Source: Oreocharis arfaki (Eukaryota; Chordata; Aves; Passeriformes; Paramythiidae). Taken from it: a stretch of DNA of 64,000 nucleotides. The DNA is taken from the NCBI GenBank assembly GCA_013398015.1, contig VZRR01014159.1:491129-555128 (forward strand), given 5' to 3'. The notes beneath the pieces were generated by a model that was given only the letters and a program-made list of their open reading frames with translations, was not told the origin of the DNA and did no database searches. Shown piece after piece: positions 48,189 to 60,860 of this stretch. The translations under genes were made by a program, and so were the position numbers. Each line of letters starts with the position of its first letter. Position 1 is the first letter of the stretch.

Positions 48189-48522
48189 GAATAGAATCAA
48201 GGAATCTCTAAAGCTGGAAAAGTTCATTGAGTTCATCACTGAGTTCAACCACCAATCTGACACTTCCATCTTCAGCACTAAGATGTGTCCCTAAGCACCA
48301 CGTCTACACATCTGTGGAACATTTCCAGGGGCAATGATTCCACCCCTTCCCTGATCAGCCTGTTCCAACCTTTATCAATCTTTCCCATGAAGAAATTTTT
48401 CCTAATGGCCAATCTAAACCTCACCTGGCTCAATGAAGCCGTTCCCTCCTGTCTTATCACTTGTTACCTGGGAAGAAAGACCAATCCCCAGCTGCCTACA
48501 ACGTCAGGGAGTTGTGGAGATC
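48189..48522 (-). mobile_element. CR1 LINE fragment, second subtype, longer copy
   Basis: Reverse-complement CR1: atagaatcaaggaatctcta, agctggaaaagttcattgag, gtgtccctaagcaccacgtc, tttccaggggcaatgattcc, aatttttcctaatggccaat, ctgcctacaacgtcagggag. About 330 bp. Confidence 0.92.
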
Positions 48523-50152
48523 AAAATGTCAGGGAGAACAGGTGTACTTCAACATGCACCAAGCAAACAAAATGCGTTAAACACACTTCTCTGTGCCCAG
48601 GCACGGGGAGATCTAAATAATGGATGTGAGATTCATTTCTCCTGAACTAGAGCAGGTCCCAAGTGCTTGGTCCATCTCCAGTCTGGTGATGCAAACAGGG
48701 AAGGCTCCAGAGAGGGCATTTGTAGGGATATCAGAGGAATGCTGATGGAAGATGGGCACATTGAATGGAATGGAAGCTGATGGAAGTGGGGATTCAACAA
48801 GCACTGGAGTGTGGTCTCCAGAGGTGGTGGCAACCGAAAAGTAGAGATGGGACAACCTCTTGCTCTCGGAAGAGCCTGGGTGGCTGACAAATCACCTCAA
48901 CAATGATAAAAGCAGGCATTTACTCTGGGCAAGGAGCTCCAGCTCTCACTGGCACGTCTGCTGTGGAAACTGGATCAACGTGCTTTCCCAGCCTTGCTGC
49001 CATGGATGCTTCCAGCTCCTTCATCCCTCTGCTCTCCTCCTCTGCCACGTGTGATGTGCACTCAGGGATGCCCAGGGCATCGTGTCAGCTGCTGGCGTCC
49101 CCCGGGATCCTGGAAACTTCCACCTGAACGGGGGCTGGAGCTAATGAACCCTCGGCAATGAGTAAATAAATCACATCCTGCCCATATGCCCAGCTGCAGC
49201 CAGGACCTTGGTGACAGCTCACTGACCAGGGACACGATGCTTTCTGACCCTTTGCCTGCAAGGTACGGCACCGTCCGGCTCCGAACAGTGGGGAGTCGAG
49301 GCCAGGAGCACCAGGGAGCTTCCCATATTCCCAGATCCTTTTAATTCCCCTGGACATGAGATTGCTGCCCACACAGCAGCCTGTGTTCCCGCTCTGCCAG
49401 CACCAAGGAGGATGAAAGGACAGCAGACTGCTAGAGGTAGGAAGAGAGATGGATAAAATCCATCAGTTGCTGGGATTTGGGACGCTTCGCTGGCCGAATC
49501 GCTCGAGCTGCTGAATGCAGAGGGGAGATCAGCCCTGGGTAAATCCCTGCTGGCAAAGAGCCAGGATGATACCAAACATTACTGGCCTGACTCACGGCTC
49601 GTTTCTTTCCCCGCCATCTCTGAGGCAATGCAGCCAAACGGGTGACACGAGAGGTTATGGCCAGCAGTGGAGCAGGGACATCCTTCCCAGGTGTTATCCG
49701 TGGTCACTGCTCAGGGGTTAATGTGGGTTCAGCTCAGATTGTTGTCCCACATGAATGAACACACGGGCATGTAAACACACGCACAGTGATTTAGGACATC
49801 ACACCAGCCCCAGTCCCTGCTGCCACCTCTGTCCCTGCCTTGGGCTCGCAGAGGCATCGACAGCCAGGGGATGAAAATGAAACCAACACCACCCTGTGGC
49901 TTCCAGTTTGTGGCAGGCTGATGTCCAGCTGGCCTGGAGCATGGAGAGGGTGAGACCAGAGGTGTCTGCAAAAGATGGCAAAGGTGGAACCTTCATCTGG
50001 CTGGAGGAGGTCAAAGTAATTGGTCATCAAGCCTGGGTGATACCTCCAGGGCACCGACCCTCAAGTCCCTGCTCACGTATTCAAGCCACCAGCCCACATA
50101 GAAGAGATGTCCCCCTTTACTGTAGCCAAATTCAGCTTTTCAGCACAACAGT

Positions 50153-50285
50153 CACACAGAATATTCTGAGCTGGAAGGGACCCACGAGGATCATCGAGTC
50201 CAGCTCTTAAATGAACGGCCCTCATGGAGACCAAACCTTCAATCCTGGCACTATTAGCACCATGCTCCAACCAAGCTAGCTGATC
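50153..50285 (-). mobile_element. CR1 3' fragment
   Basis: Reverse-complement CR1: cacacagaatattctgagct, ggaagggacccacgaggatc, atcgagtccagctcttaaat, ccctcatggagaccaaacct, ggcactattagcaccatgct. It is of the tcctgagttgg subtype and well preserved. Confidence 0.9.
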
Positions 50286-53200
50286 TCAGGGTTTCCTTCA
50301 GCTGTGCCTGAGCCTGAAGCCGTCCCGAGGGTTGTCTTCTCAGAAGAAAAGAGTAGGGACTCACTCTGAGAAGTTCAGGTCACAGGCAGCACCACTCTGG
50401 TGGCAGTTTGGATGGTGGATTTTGGTGGAGAACATCAACTCTGCAATGATCATCTCATTCATCACTGAAAGCTCCTCAAAACTGAAGGATTGGAGATTTT
50501 GGGGGTCTGCTTTGACTCCATTATAGTCAATATCAAGTCTAACAGAGATAATGTTTGTTTCAAGCACAGGTTGGTTCAAACTGGAGGCCCTGAAAGGTGT
50601 ATAAATCATTGATTTTTACTTTTCTACACTTTCCAACACGCCACTTTTTTTTCTTTCTGAGATCTGACAACCCCTTTCACAAGAAATGATCCTAGCATAG
50701 AAAAATGAAGTCAAAACCAGAGCTGGGTCTGGTTTTACCTCACTGAGCTTTAGTTAGACCCAATGTTGTGCTGGCAATTAAGTCACCTCAGGCTTCCCAT
50801 CCAGTCAGCAGGAAAAAGACAGATCCCTTCCCAGGGTGATTGAGATCTGAATTACCTTCTGGAGGTTGCAACCACAGAGTAATTGGTGCATTGATTTAAC
50901 TGGTTATTTTTAAGGCATTTCTAGCAGCTGGACAAAGAGGGAGTAATTTCACCTTCATGGGATCCAACTGTACAGCCTCTTGTTCCTTCTAAAGTGAGGA
51001 CCTGGCTGCGGGCAGCTGCTTTGGAAGGGGTCATTTCGGGAGAGGCCATCTCTGCTGCTTCCCTAGTATCCCAGGATCTCTAATTAGAGAAGTGTCAGCC
51101 CCGTGCAGGATTTGAAAATCCTGCCAGGACATTTTACCCGGCGTGTTATCAATAACCTCACATTTAAAACAAAAAAAAATCCCGTGAAATGCCCACTCAG
51201 CAGCCTTGTGGCATGGAGTGCACTGAGATCGTGTCCAGGCAGCGAGAACAGAGATGTTCTTATCACCATTCAAAGATCTGACCTCTCCAAAACCAACCCT
51301 TGAAGTGTGGGGCTAAAAATCACCTACAAACAACTAGATTTTCCCTCCTCTTCAGGATTATTCAGCAACATGTCCTGGCTTTGCCTGCAGTCCTGCCCAT
51401 CTCATGCCTGGCGTCAACCACCAGATTTTATTAAGAATTTATTTTCTCTCGTGTGAGAATGCATCCGAGATGCTTCACACAAAGCCAACCTCACCTGCAC
51501 GCCTGCGAAAAGCTGCCCCTGTAGAAATGTGATCCCAAGAGTTGCCTTTATCCAGCTGCTAATGGATGTTTAGCGTGTGAGAATCCGTATCTGCCGAATT
51601 TTGAACATAATAAGCTTTCTGTGAGCTTTTCATATAAGAGATATCGACTGGAAGTAATTCAGAGAAGTTATTCAGCAATTGCTTGGCACAACAAAAGGGC
51701 TCGAAGCAGATTTACTGCCAGTTGACAGTCTGCATGCCACACTGGTGCAGCTGCCCACTCCTCCAGGAGAGTTCCTGACCTGCTGTCGGATCGGGGCTGG
51801 CCTACCCCACCAAGATACCTTCAGAGAGGAAACAACTGGGTTTTAAACAGAGAAAACCGGCCCAGTTGAACCAGCAAAGCCAGCTATCACCTCTGGAGCC
51901 AACAACCTGATTGATTTATTAATGCATTTGTAGGATCTGCAGGCTGTGGGTGTTGGAAGGAGAAATTCACAGTGAAGATGGTCTTGAAATCCATGCGGGG
52001 AAGCCAGCAACACTCATACAGGGACAGACACACTGCAAGATAATTTATTTCTTTTCCCATCATCTGTCATTTGGATACAGACATATTATCCTCCAGGCTT
52101 GCTCCCTACGTCAAGCAGCACTCCGGCTGCCTCAGTGCAAGATTTGGCTACTTTTACACCCTGCCAGGGGTATCTCATTCCAGTATCTCATTCCCTGGCA
52201 GCTTTGAAGTGTCACAGTGTACTGGCTACAGCCGTTCCGAGCAGGTGCAGCCTCGCTATGGCTTTACAAGGATGCATTTTTTGCCTCTTTGCTCTGTGAC
52301 TTGGTGCTTCACATCTGAAGTGTTTGTGGGCTCCTTGCCAGGGCGTTGCTTTCAGGCTGGATCCCGGTTGAACGTCCCTTGTTTTCCTGCCTCCTGCCAG
52401 CAAGTGCCGTTTTTCCTTTTGAGAGTCTTTGCTGCAGCAGGTGGGAGAGGGCGTAGACTGAGCAAAGTATGCACGGGAAAAGGCACAGGGGGGGAAAAAA
52501 GGGTAACAGAGGCCAGTTCCAGTCCCAGCACCTACTTTTTGTGTGAGTTAGAGATCAAAGGAGATAAACCCAACGGAGTGGTTTGATTATCACAGGGGCA
52601 GAGGGGAAGGATGGGGAAGATGAGAGCTGGGAGACCCCCTCCTTCACCTCCCGCAGGGCATCTCTTCCCCAGCCCCTCATCTCATCTGGGAAACCCACCT
52701 GGTTTGGAGCAGGAAAAAAAGATTCTGTAACGATGGTGTGGAGGAGCAAAGGACCTACAGAAAGCCAAGGAAGGGAGGAAAGGGAAAAACAGCATCAAAG
52801 AGAGGAGGGAAGAATAAAAGCACTTCTTTGCTGATCCACAGCTGAGCTGGGCAAAGTTAGACACGATAAATAGCGCTGACATTACAAAACTCTGCTTAAT
52901 TCATTTTTCTACTTGTCACCCCTTCGGATAATTGGCCCCTACAACAAATGGTGGGGAAGGAGGTTGGCTTTTTTTGTCTCTTTCTTTTTATTTTTCCTCT
53001 TCCTGCGCGGTACAACTGAGATTAGGTGGTGTGCTACAGCGCTGATAAAATAAAGAGAATGATCCAAAACACTCCAACTTTAATCCGGAGGGGTCGCCGG
53101 TGAATAGCAACAGTGCTGGGGGATGAAGTGAGACCTGGTTGTCTCTATGGCAACTAAACCATCACGGAGCAAGGATTGACCTGGAGCCTTCCAGCGAGTT

Positions 53201-53292
53201 TGGCTTTGTCCAAGGCACTGTCTGGTGCGAACTATTCCCTTTCTGCTCTCCTGATTCCAGGCAGGTTTTCACAGCAGCTAGAGTTTATTTGG
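50286..53292. other. Unique intronic sequence with AT-rich blocks
   Basis: No repeat or exon is recognised. Two stretches look like non-coding conserved DNA: 51420-51740 (gaacataataagctttctgt, atataagagatatcgactgg, ttattcagcaattgcttggc) and 52850-53060 (acacgataaatagcgctgac, tctgcttaattcatttttct, cttcggataattggccccta). A 171-codon frame at 52071-52586 is unremarkable. Confidence 0.35.
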
Positions 53293-53425
53293 AATTAATG
53301 GAATCGTTGAACTGTTTGGGTAGGAAGGGACATTTAAAGGTCATCTTGTCCAACCCCCCTGCAACCAGCAGGGATGTCTTCGACCAGACCAGGTTGCTCA
53401 GAGCCCCGTCTAACCTGAATCAAAT
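53293..53425 (-). mobile_element. CR1 3' fragment, third subtype
   Basis: Reverse-complement CR1: taatggaatcgttgaactgt, gggacatttaaaggtcatct, tgtccaacccccctgcaacc, accaggttgctcagagcccc, gtctaacctgaa. Confidence 0.92.
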
Positions 53426-53899
53426 TTTTCTGGGCTTCTGGATTCTCCAGCTTCTGGATTCAAGTGATTCATTTGGAATCCCAATGTCGGCTTCTTCGTG
53501 TAAAAGAAAATTCTGAGTTCTTGGGTGGGCGAGGCCTGAAAACTTGACCTCACCTGCTTCAAACTGAGGAGGGCCAGTCTTGAAGCAGCCCCCCCATTTT
53601 ATGCACCCCACCAAACAGAAAACAGTGCCTTGAGGGTTTCAGGAGAAACCAAGATAAAGAAAGGAGGCTGGAAGGATGCACAAACACAGAGAAAATACAA
53701 GACAATCAAAAGAGTTCAAATTTACAGCAATTTTTTAATCTGATGGTTCCTGATGCCTGACTCACGATTTCAGAACCCGAGGGCTTGCACAGCAGATGGC
53801 CCCAGATGGCCACTGGCTTTCGGTGCTGCTTTATCATTCTGTGGAGGGTTTATGGAGGCAACCACGGCTTTGAACATCCTCTCTCCTGTCAACCAGAAT

Positions 53900-54012
53900 A
53901 TTGTCTCCTGACATCCAATCTAGCCCTGCCCTCTGCCAGTCTGAAGCTATTCCCTCTTGTCCTGCCTCTCCAGAGCCTTGTCCAAAGTCCCTCTCCAGCT
54001 CTCTGGGAGCCA
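53900..54012 (-). mobile_element. CR1 internal 3' fragment without tail
   Basis: Reverse-complement CR1 body: ttgtctcctgacatccaatc, tagccctgccctctgccagt, ctgaagctattccctcttgt, ctccagctctctgggagcc. Its 3' tip is missing. It may belong to the CR1 470 bp to the left. Confidence 0.85.
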
Positions 54013-56127
54013 CAGGCAGTTCAGTCTTTGCTGCTGGGCTGCATTCACAAGCCTTAGGGGAACACAGGTAGATAAGGAGTAGAGCAAATACCCAGCACCA
54101 GGGCTGGGGAAAGCCAAGGTGAAGTGGAATGGAAATTTCCCGAATCATGTCTGGGACCACATCCCATGGAAGAGCAGCCCAAAGCCCATTCCTGGACAGA
54201 GCAGTGCAGGGAAGGGGCACAGGACACACCGACACGAGTTGTGGTGCTGCACAAGGCTTTAACAACGAGGATGGGAGTGCCATTTCCTGACACGTGAGGC
54301 TCTCAGTGCACAGCCTTTGGAAATAAATCCATCTCCCCCTTGCTTCTCCCATACCTTTATCTTGCCTCAAGAAGCCAGAGCCATTTAAGAAACTTTAGAA
54401 ACCTTTCAAGAAGTTTGTAAAGGAATTTACTGGGACTAGGATTCTTGTCCTCTATGAAACCGGATGACTGAGTCACCCTGGGCTTAAATGTGGAGAGCAC
54501 AGAAGGAGCCATAAAAACCTTGCAAAGAATCCTGAACAGCTTCACTATGTATGAAAAAAAAAAATCACATTTTTATGTCTAGCATTTAAATGCTTCTAGG
54601 ATTAGGAATAAATATGACACTTCCTAATGCAGGCCCAGTCCCTTGGATCAGAGAACTTCCACTTCTCCATCTCGCATATAAACACATTTTTTAGGCCCAA
54701 GAAATTTTGGCAACTTGCCTGTCCTGAGCTATGGGAAGGATTAGGAGAGGAATTGAAACTGCAAACTTAGGGGCAGAGACGGGAAGTACAAACCTTGGCA
54801 GATTAATTTCATTTTTCCATGTCCTTGACCTCTGAGGATGCACGAGAGTTTGGGGGGTCAGAGTGAATTCAAGGATGTGGATGAGGAGGAAAGGGTCGGC
54901 TGAGCATTCAATGGCCCTGAGAAGTGATGCAGTTAAACACCACGTGCTCCATGAGATCTGATTTGGGGTCACCATCAACAGGGAAGGCTTTGGGATGAAG
55001 AAGACGACAACTCCGTGCCCGTCACCAGCTCCTGCACAACTCCAACCATTCCTTTCCTCGCCGCCTACCAGCTCTCCCTCCCCCCCTCAATCCCAAATAC
55101 CCAATCCCAGGCACCCATCCCCTCACCCCTCCGCCTTCTGCCCCCATCCCTGAAGGATAGATGAGCTTGCCAGAGCAATCTGGCCCTCGCTGGAGAAGCT
55201 GCTGAGAGCCGGCAGCCGGAGCGAGCGCGGCAATCGATTGGACACGGGACATTACGGATCCGCGAGCGCGGCCCCGGCCGCGGAGCAGCAGCTTTGTGAG
55301 GCTGAGCACACGTGAGGATTAGGGCATTAACAAAGCTCCCTTAACCCACCAGCCTGCCCCTAGGTAGATGGGGGACAGGGCTGGGCTGGGCAGTGACAGG
55401 GATAAAGAAGCGGCAGCGTGAAGTCTCCTTCCGTACAAAGGAGCGGAGGAATAAGAGGTCCTGGAGACACAAAACTGTCACCTGGGACTGCCGAGCCACG
55501 GCGCTGCTCATCAGGGCTCTGGGCCAAATTTCCTACCAGCATAAATCTGTTTGATGCCAAGAGAGTAACCCAGAGATGAATTGGACCCGATGGGGAGGGT
55601 TTACGGCCTTTGGTTCAGGCAGGAGAGCGGAGCTGTGCCAGCTGGGGTGTCAGACTGCGTGACTCAAAGGGGCTTAGGCACCTAAATCTATTGGGTGTTC
55701 CAAAAAAAAAAGTGTTTTCTCTTATTTTAAGATCAAATCATTCTTTTTTCCCCCTTTATTATTTTTTTTTCCTGAAGGCAGCTTTGAGGGCCTCTGTTTA
55801 CTATTGTTCTTAATCGAAAAATAACAGTAACAACTTGCGAGTACAAAGGGCCTTTTATGTTTCTGCCGAGGCTTTTATCTCCATGCATTTTAGTAAGTGC
55901 TATATCAAAATCACCCCGCCCACCCCCGAAATTCAGTCATCTGTGGGCTGCAGAGCAGCAGCTGGGTAACTGTGTGCAGGAAAGCTGAGCAGCAGCCCGG
56001 GACAGCCAGGGCAGGTGAGCAGGGTGTGAGGCTGGAGCTGACAGCCCCGCTCCAAATCAAATGGTACCTCAGAGCAGATGGGCTGAGCAAAGAGTTCAGC
56101 AGCCAGAGGCAGGTCCAAGCATTTATA
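54013..56127. other. Unique intronic sequence with a CpG patch
   Basis: Apart from the CpG patch at 55195-55295 and short poly-A/poly-T runs (about 54549, 55708, 55763), no repeat or exon is recognised. Confidence 0.45.
55195..55295. other. Small CpG-dense patch
   Basis: The run gccggcagccggagcgagcg, cggcaatcgattggacacgg, atccgcgagcgcggccccgg, ccgcgg packs more than a dozen CpGs in 100 bp. It is too short for a classical island, but CpG retention suggests an unmethylated regulatory site. Confidence 0.45.
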
Positions 56128-56356
56128 GATTAAATATTACCAAAAAATTCTTCCCTGGGAGGGTGGGGAGGCCCTGGCAGAGGTTGCCCAGAGAAGCTGT
56201 GGCTGCCCCTGGGTCCCTGGGAGTGTCCAAGGCCAGGCTGGACGGGGCTTGGAGCAACCTGGGATAGTGGAAGGTGTCCCTGTCCATGGCAGGGGTGGCA
56301 CTGGATGGTCTTTAGGTCCCTTCCAACCCAAACCATCTGGTGATTCTATGATTCTA
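56128..56356 (+). mobile_element. CR1 LINE fragment, common subtype with tail
   Basis: Plus-oriented and the clearest copy of this subtype: ttaaatattaccaaaaaatt, gagaagctgtggctgcccct, ggcttggagcaacctgggat, agtggaaggtgtccctgtcc, tagatgatc-equivalent tggatggtctttaggtccct, tccaacccaaaccatctggt, gattctatgattcta. Confidence 0.97.
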
Positions 56357-56469
56357 ATAAGCACCTTGGAAAGATCAGATTGTCACTCAAACAAGCTCCT
56401 TCAAAGCACCCCCAGGCTGACCACTGCCTGAGCATTCCAGTCTTTATCTCCTGATAAAACCCTCCAGGG

Positions 56470-56631
56470 AAAGGAAGTCTCACCGAGCCTGCCAGATTTC
56501 AAGGAGCATCTGGACAATGCTCTAGGTCAGATGGTTTGGTTTCAGGCAGACCTGTGAGGAGGAGGGAGTTGGACTTGATCTTTATGGTCCCTTCCAACTT
56601 GAGGTATTCTATGGTTCTATGATTCTATGAA
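56470..56631 (+). mobile_element. CR1 3' fragment with three octamer repeats
   Basis: Plus-oriented CR1: tctcaccgagcctgccagat, ttcaaggagcatctggacaa, ggagggagttggacttgatc, cccttccaacttgaggtatt, then tctatggttctatgattctatga. The tail holds three ATTCTATG-type units, the most of any copy here. Confidence 0.95.
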
Positions 56632-57284
56632 GTGTTAATGCTGGAGCCCTAACAAGCCTAAACTATTCAGGGGTTTATGCAGTTTTTCCCAGAGAATAAT
56701 TTGTGGGACAACAATGAGGCTGCTGGAGGGAAATTTTCTGAAACATCCTAAATTTATGGAAAAGAATGAACATCTCCCAAGCGAGCAAGGGAAGAGGGCA
56801 CCATGGGCTGCTAATGGACATTGCTATGTTGGGATAGAGGGAGGCCACAGGGAGGTTTAGGAAAGGAAACCCTGGAAGAGGACGGGGCCAGGGAAAGCTT
56901 TAGGGGTGTGGATAGATGGGAAGGGCTGTGTCTCTGAAGCTGCCAGTGGAAGGCACCTGCAAAAAGCTTGTTCTGAAGGTCAGATCCTGAGCTGGGACTG
57001 AGTGATGGTCAAAGTAATGATTTTGACCACAGCGCCTAAGAAAAGTAAGGCACAGAAAACCTGAAAGTGAAACCAGAGCCTTTGCAGGCTGATGTTCGCT
57101 GCTTTTCATTACACAGCCCAACCTGGGATGTCTTTAGAGAGACTTCCCACAGCCAGCAAATGAAGCAAGTGGAAAAGAGGCAACCTGCTGAGGTGAGCCA
57201 CCTCCTGTCCCTGCTTTGGAGAAAACCTTTTCGTTCCCAAAAAGGGAGCAGGCCTGTGGAGCCCCGTTAGAAAAGAAAAAGGGG

Positions 57285-57490
57285 CCAATTCCCTCATATT
57301 AAGCCTGTTATTAGGCTCAGAATCAAATTAAACCACAGGACTTTTCACGAGCAAAGTGCTATTTTAAGGCTTATTAGACTATATTAGGATTGGCATAAAT
57401 TTCCACTGACATAATATAGGCCTTTAATTGGATTTAAGGGCGAGGAGGCTGCATTAAACTAAAATCAGTCCTCGCAGAGGGAAATTGGGT
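57285..57490. other. AT-rich unique block, candidate conserved non-coding element
   Basis: Dense in TTA/TAA cores: ctcatattaagcctgttatt, aatcaaattaaaccacagga, ttaaggcttattagactata, aggcctttaattggatttaa, gcattaaactaaaatcagtc. It is repeat-free with sharp edges against GC-rich flanks. The AAACCACA resembles a RUNX site. Function is inferred. Confidence 0.35.
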
Positions 57491-60400
57491 ATTCTCCTCA
57501 CAACTCCTCTACTTTCCCCTGGCGTAGATCCCAAGCAGCCGAGCAGGCTGGGTAACCCATTGAAATCCAGATGCAATTGCTTATAGGCTCCTCTATCAAT
57601 CTGATAAGCAAGCTGGCTGCCAAAACACAACACTCACCACTGTTTGTTAGCCAAAGCCTGGCTGCCACGGCCAGGGCTCTGGTTCTCTGGCAGCCCGGGC
57701 AGAAATGGCATTTTCTTGGCCACAGCCCGCCTGCCAGACTTTATATGAAGTATTTGCCCGTGAAAGGTTATAATAACAAAAAATCTCAAAGCCAAGACCT
57801 TGACTTAACCTCCAAAGAGCTGAGAGCATCAGAGCCACGGGCAGTAATGAAAACATAACCCCGCTGGTCCCCCCGTGCTGGGAGTGTGAGTCAGGAGCCA
57901 CTGCCGTGACCTGGCTTGTTTCATGTGTCCCCTGATTAGACACGGGAGGATCTCAGGAGCTCGGAGGTTAGGGGCTCTCTGTGACACTTCCCTCCTTCTC
58001 CCAAAAAAACTGAGACCAGTCCTGAGACGAGCACAGACAGGGCTGACACTCCTGGCATGTGAAACGTGGTGGGTTTTGCACTCTGCGGTCCCCACGCTGC
58101 TCTCCACTGAAGAAGCTGTTGCAGGAATTAGTGATTTTTATTTTCTGCCTGCTCTTGAATCACCCACCCTGTGTGAAATACGGGAAGAGATGTGGAAACT
58201 TGGGAAGGAGATAATAAAACTCACTTAAATACTGAGTGGGGCACCTCGGGTTTAACAGGGGCAGAGGCTGAGTGATCATTCATCCTGCACCTTGACAGAA
58301 GTCCCTTGTTTGGCACCTAAATGGGCCAATCTGTCTCCACCAAAAGGCATCTGATCCCTTTGGAAGCCTCAGAGACACAGAAGAACCTTCCAGCATGAAA
58401 ATATTGTTTTGTACATCGGTATTTGGTGTTAGGAGCTGATCCACACCCTGGTGACAATTTTGTGACAATTCTGTTAAACAAAAACAGCCCGTTTTTTACA
58501 ATACCAACCACTGCACATCTGGCTGTGTCAGGGATGGGGGTCTCACAAAGTAGATCCTGCAAGGGGAAAGCAGTTTAAGCCCAGCTTCAGCCAAACTTAG
58601 GGTTTTCCTGACAGGATGATTCAAGATCCATTCTTCCAAGGCCATGGAGTTTCTAGATAAGCTTCCGAATCTTTCCTCTCCCAACCCACAACCTATTAAG
58701 TTTTGGGGGATGCTATGAAACCTTCTCTTCTGAGCTTGCCCAGTCCCACAGTCACTAGACACTCGACATGTGTTCATCAGTAGTGGAACAATAAGAAAAG
58801 GAATGGGTTTTGGTGCTACTCTTCAAAGAAATTTCAAAGGATGCTCCCAGGTGGGGATGAACATTTTTGTAAAGTGGTTTTTAGGAGAAATTTTGTTATT
58901 TCATGTTCCAGATGTGGATGCATTTGTCCATGCGTGGGGTGGGTGAGTGTGGTGAGATCTGACATGTCACAGCTCTGCAGCTGCAGCCCATTAGCACAAA
59001 CATGGAGCTGCCCAAGAAGATTATGGTTTTCATCTGATGAAACAAACCTTATTCCTTTCCTAACAGCCTGGGGATTGCTTCAAGATGTACCCAGGGAGCT
59101 CAGACAGGCCAAATGGGGCTGATGGACCCAGGGTGGCAACACAGCCCAGAAATGCTCTGTGGCTTCCAAGCAGCCACAAACCTTTTGCTGTCACATCCCT
59201 TCCCAGTGGCCTGAATGGATGTGGTTTTATCCATGCTGTCCTGGCTCCCTGGCACTCCCCCAGCCCAATCTGAAGCATGTGGGACCTACCTGCCACTCAG
59301 GGGTGACTCAGTGGACAGTAAAAACTATGAAAGTGTAGCTGGAACTGGACAAACCCCTTTGATTACACTGAGATCTCAATCTTTGTACTTGGCTTTAGCC
59401 AGATCCATTAGAAAAGCCCAGGTACCTTCACTGTGCAGGGCCCAGGGGAGCCAGAGGAAGGAAAAACAAAGCTAGGAACCCCAACCTGCTACTGAACATC
59501 AGGAATAAAGATGGATTTGCTAGTTTAGAGTTACAGCTGTGAACTTGAGACCTGAAAGTCTCTCTGAGCAACCTCCACTATTCATTTACCTCGCATGCAA
59601 ACAACAGAGCAATGTCTGTGGTGCAGGCACCGTGGAAAACGTGCCCTTGCTCTGGGGATTTATTTCTCAGAGGTTGTAGAGAACTTTTCCCTTCAGTTTG
59701 GATTGAGAAAAGCTTGTTTGGGAGGTTTAGGAGTGTTTGGTGATCTGTGGAACTCTGCAGATGAGCCACAGACAGGCCAAGGAATGGACCTGCAATGCTT
59801 TAAAGTGGTTTCTGCAGTAAATTTGCTCTGATATGGGCTCCTCTGGAAAAATCCTGAAAGGGCTGCTCTGGCTCTGATCTCTGCCCTAGGTGCTCCCACA
59901 CCCTTTTGGTCCAGTGGGAAACAGGTGATTGAATAGGAGGAGAGAGCAGGAACTTGAAGCAAGCAGGAGCTGCCTCCTCGGCGCATTCCTATTTTTAATG
60001 CTCCACGTGATTCTGCACTTTCTGGCTCCAGATGGGACCCAAATACCAATGGATCAGGGAAAATGCTGTCCTCATAATACTCCTGAAGTAGCCAGAGTCA
60101 GGGAAATTCTAGACAGAAGATGGATTTCCCAGCTCTAGAGAAACTGGGTCGAACATCTGAACTTTTGGGTGCTCTGCTGCTGCCTATGGCCAGTTCTTGC
60201 CAGCGGTGCCAGGACTGGCCCAGTGCTGCCAGAAACCCAAACCAAGAGGAGGAGATGATTTTCCAGCTCTGCTGCATTAACAGACAGCTTTAGAGATGCC
60301 TCACCCGCACCTTTCTCCTCTCTTGTGCCCTTGGATCTGATCTCAAGACCTTTCTCAAGGGTCGAGAATGGATTTTCTCCGTTTTCCAGCTGAATTCTGC

Positions 60401-60599
60401 CTCAGCAGGAAAACAGAGGCTGAATATCGAGTCCCATTTCTGTCAGTCCGCAGGCAGGTCCCTCCTGGGACACAGGAGAAGTCCCATTGCTTGGGGCATT
60501 TAGAGTTAGACTGGCCAAAGCCTCCTGGGAGTCTCCACGGGGAGACGATCTCGGCCCTGCCTCTGGAGAACGGAGCAGACCTAATAAGCCTTCCCTGTG

Positions 60600-60860
60600 T
60601 CTGATTTCTCTGATCCTCTGATTAAAGTGTGTTCATATCATTTGCATTTGAATTTGCTTTTATCCACCCCCCTCCAATGCCAAAACGTGTAGGCAGGCGG
60701 TTCGGGAGATGATGTGTTTATGTAACTGCAAACTAGGTTTACAGCAGTTTAATTAGTAATATTAATAACGTCACCTAAGCTTAATGATGCCAATTATAAC
60801 ACAGTAAATATTTCTTGTTGGATTACAAGTAGCAATATTGAAGGATGAACTTTCATGCTT
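60600..60860. other. AT-rich unique block with POU octamer, candidate enhancer
   Basis: Holds the perfect octamer ATTTGCAT (60640-60647), ATTAAAGTG, a cluster of TTAATTAGTAATATTAATAA, a CRE-like AACGTCACC, CTTAATGATGCCAATTATAA and GGATTACAAG (a bicoid/OTX-type TAAT-like site). No repeat or frame explains it. By eye it is the densest homeodomain-motif cluster in the window. Confidence 0.4.
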
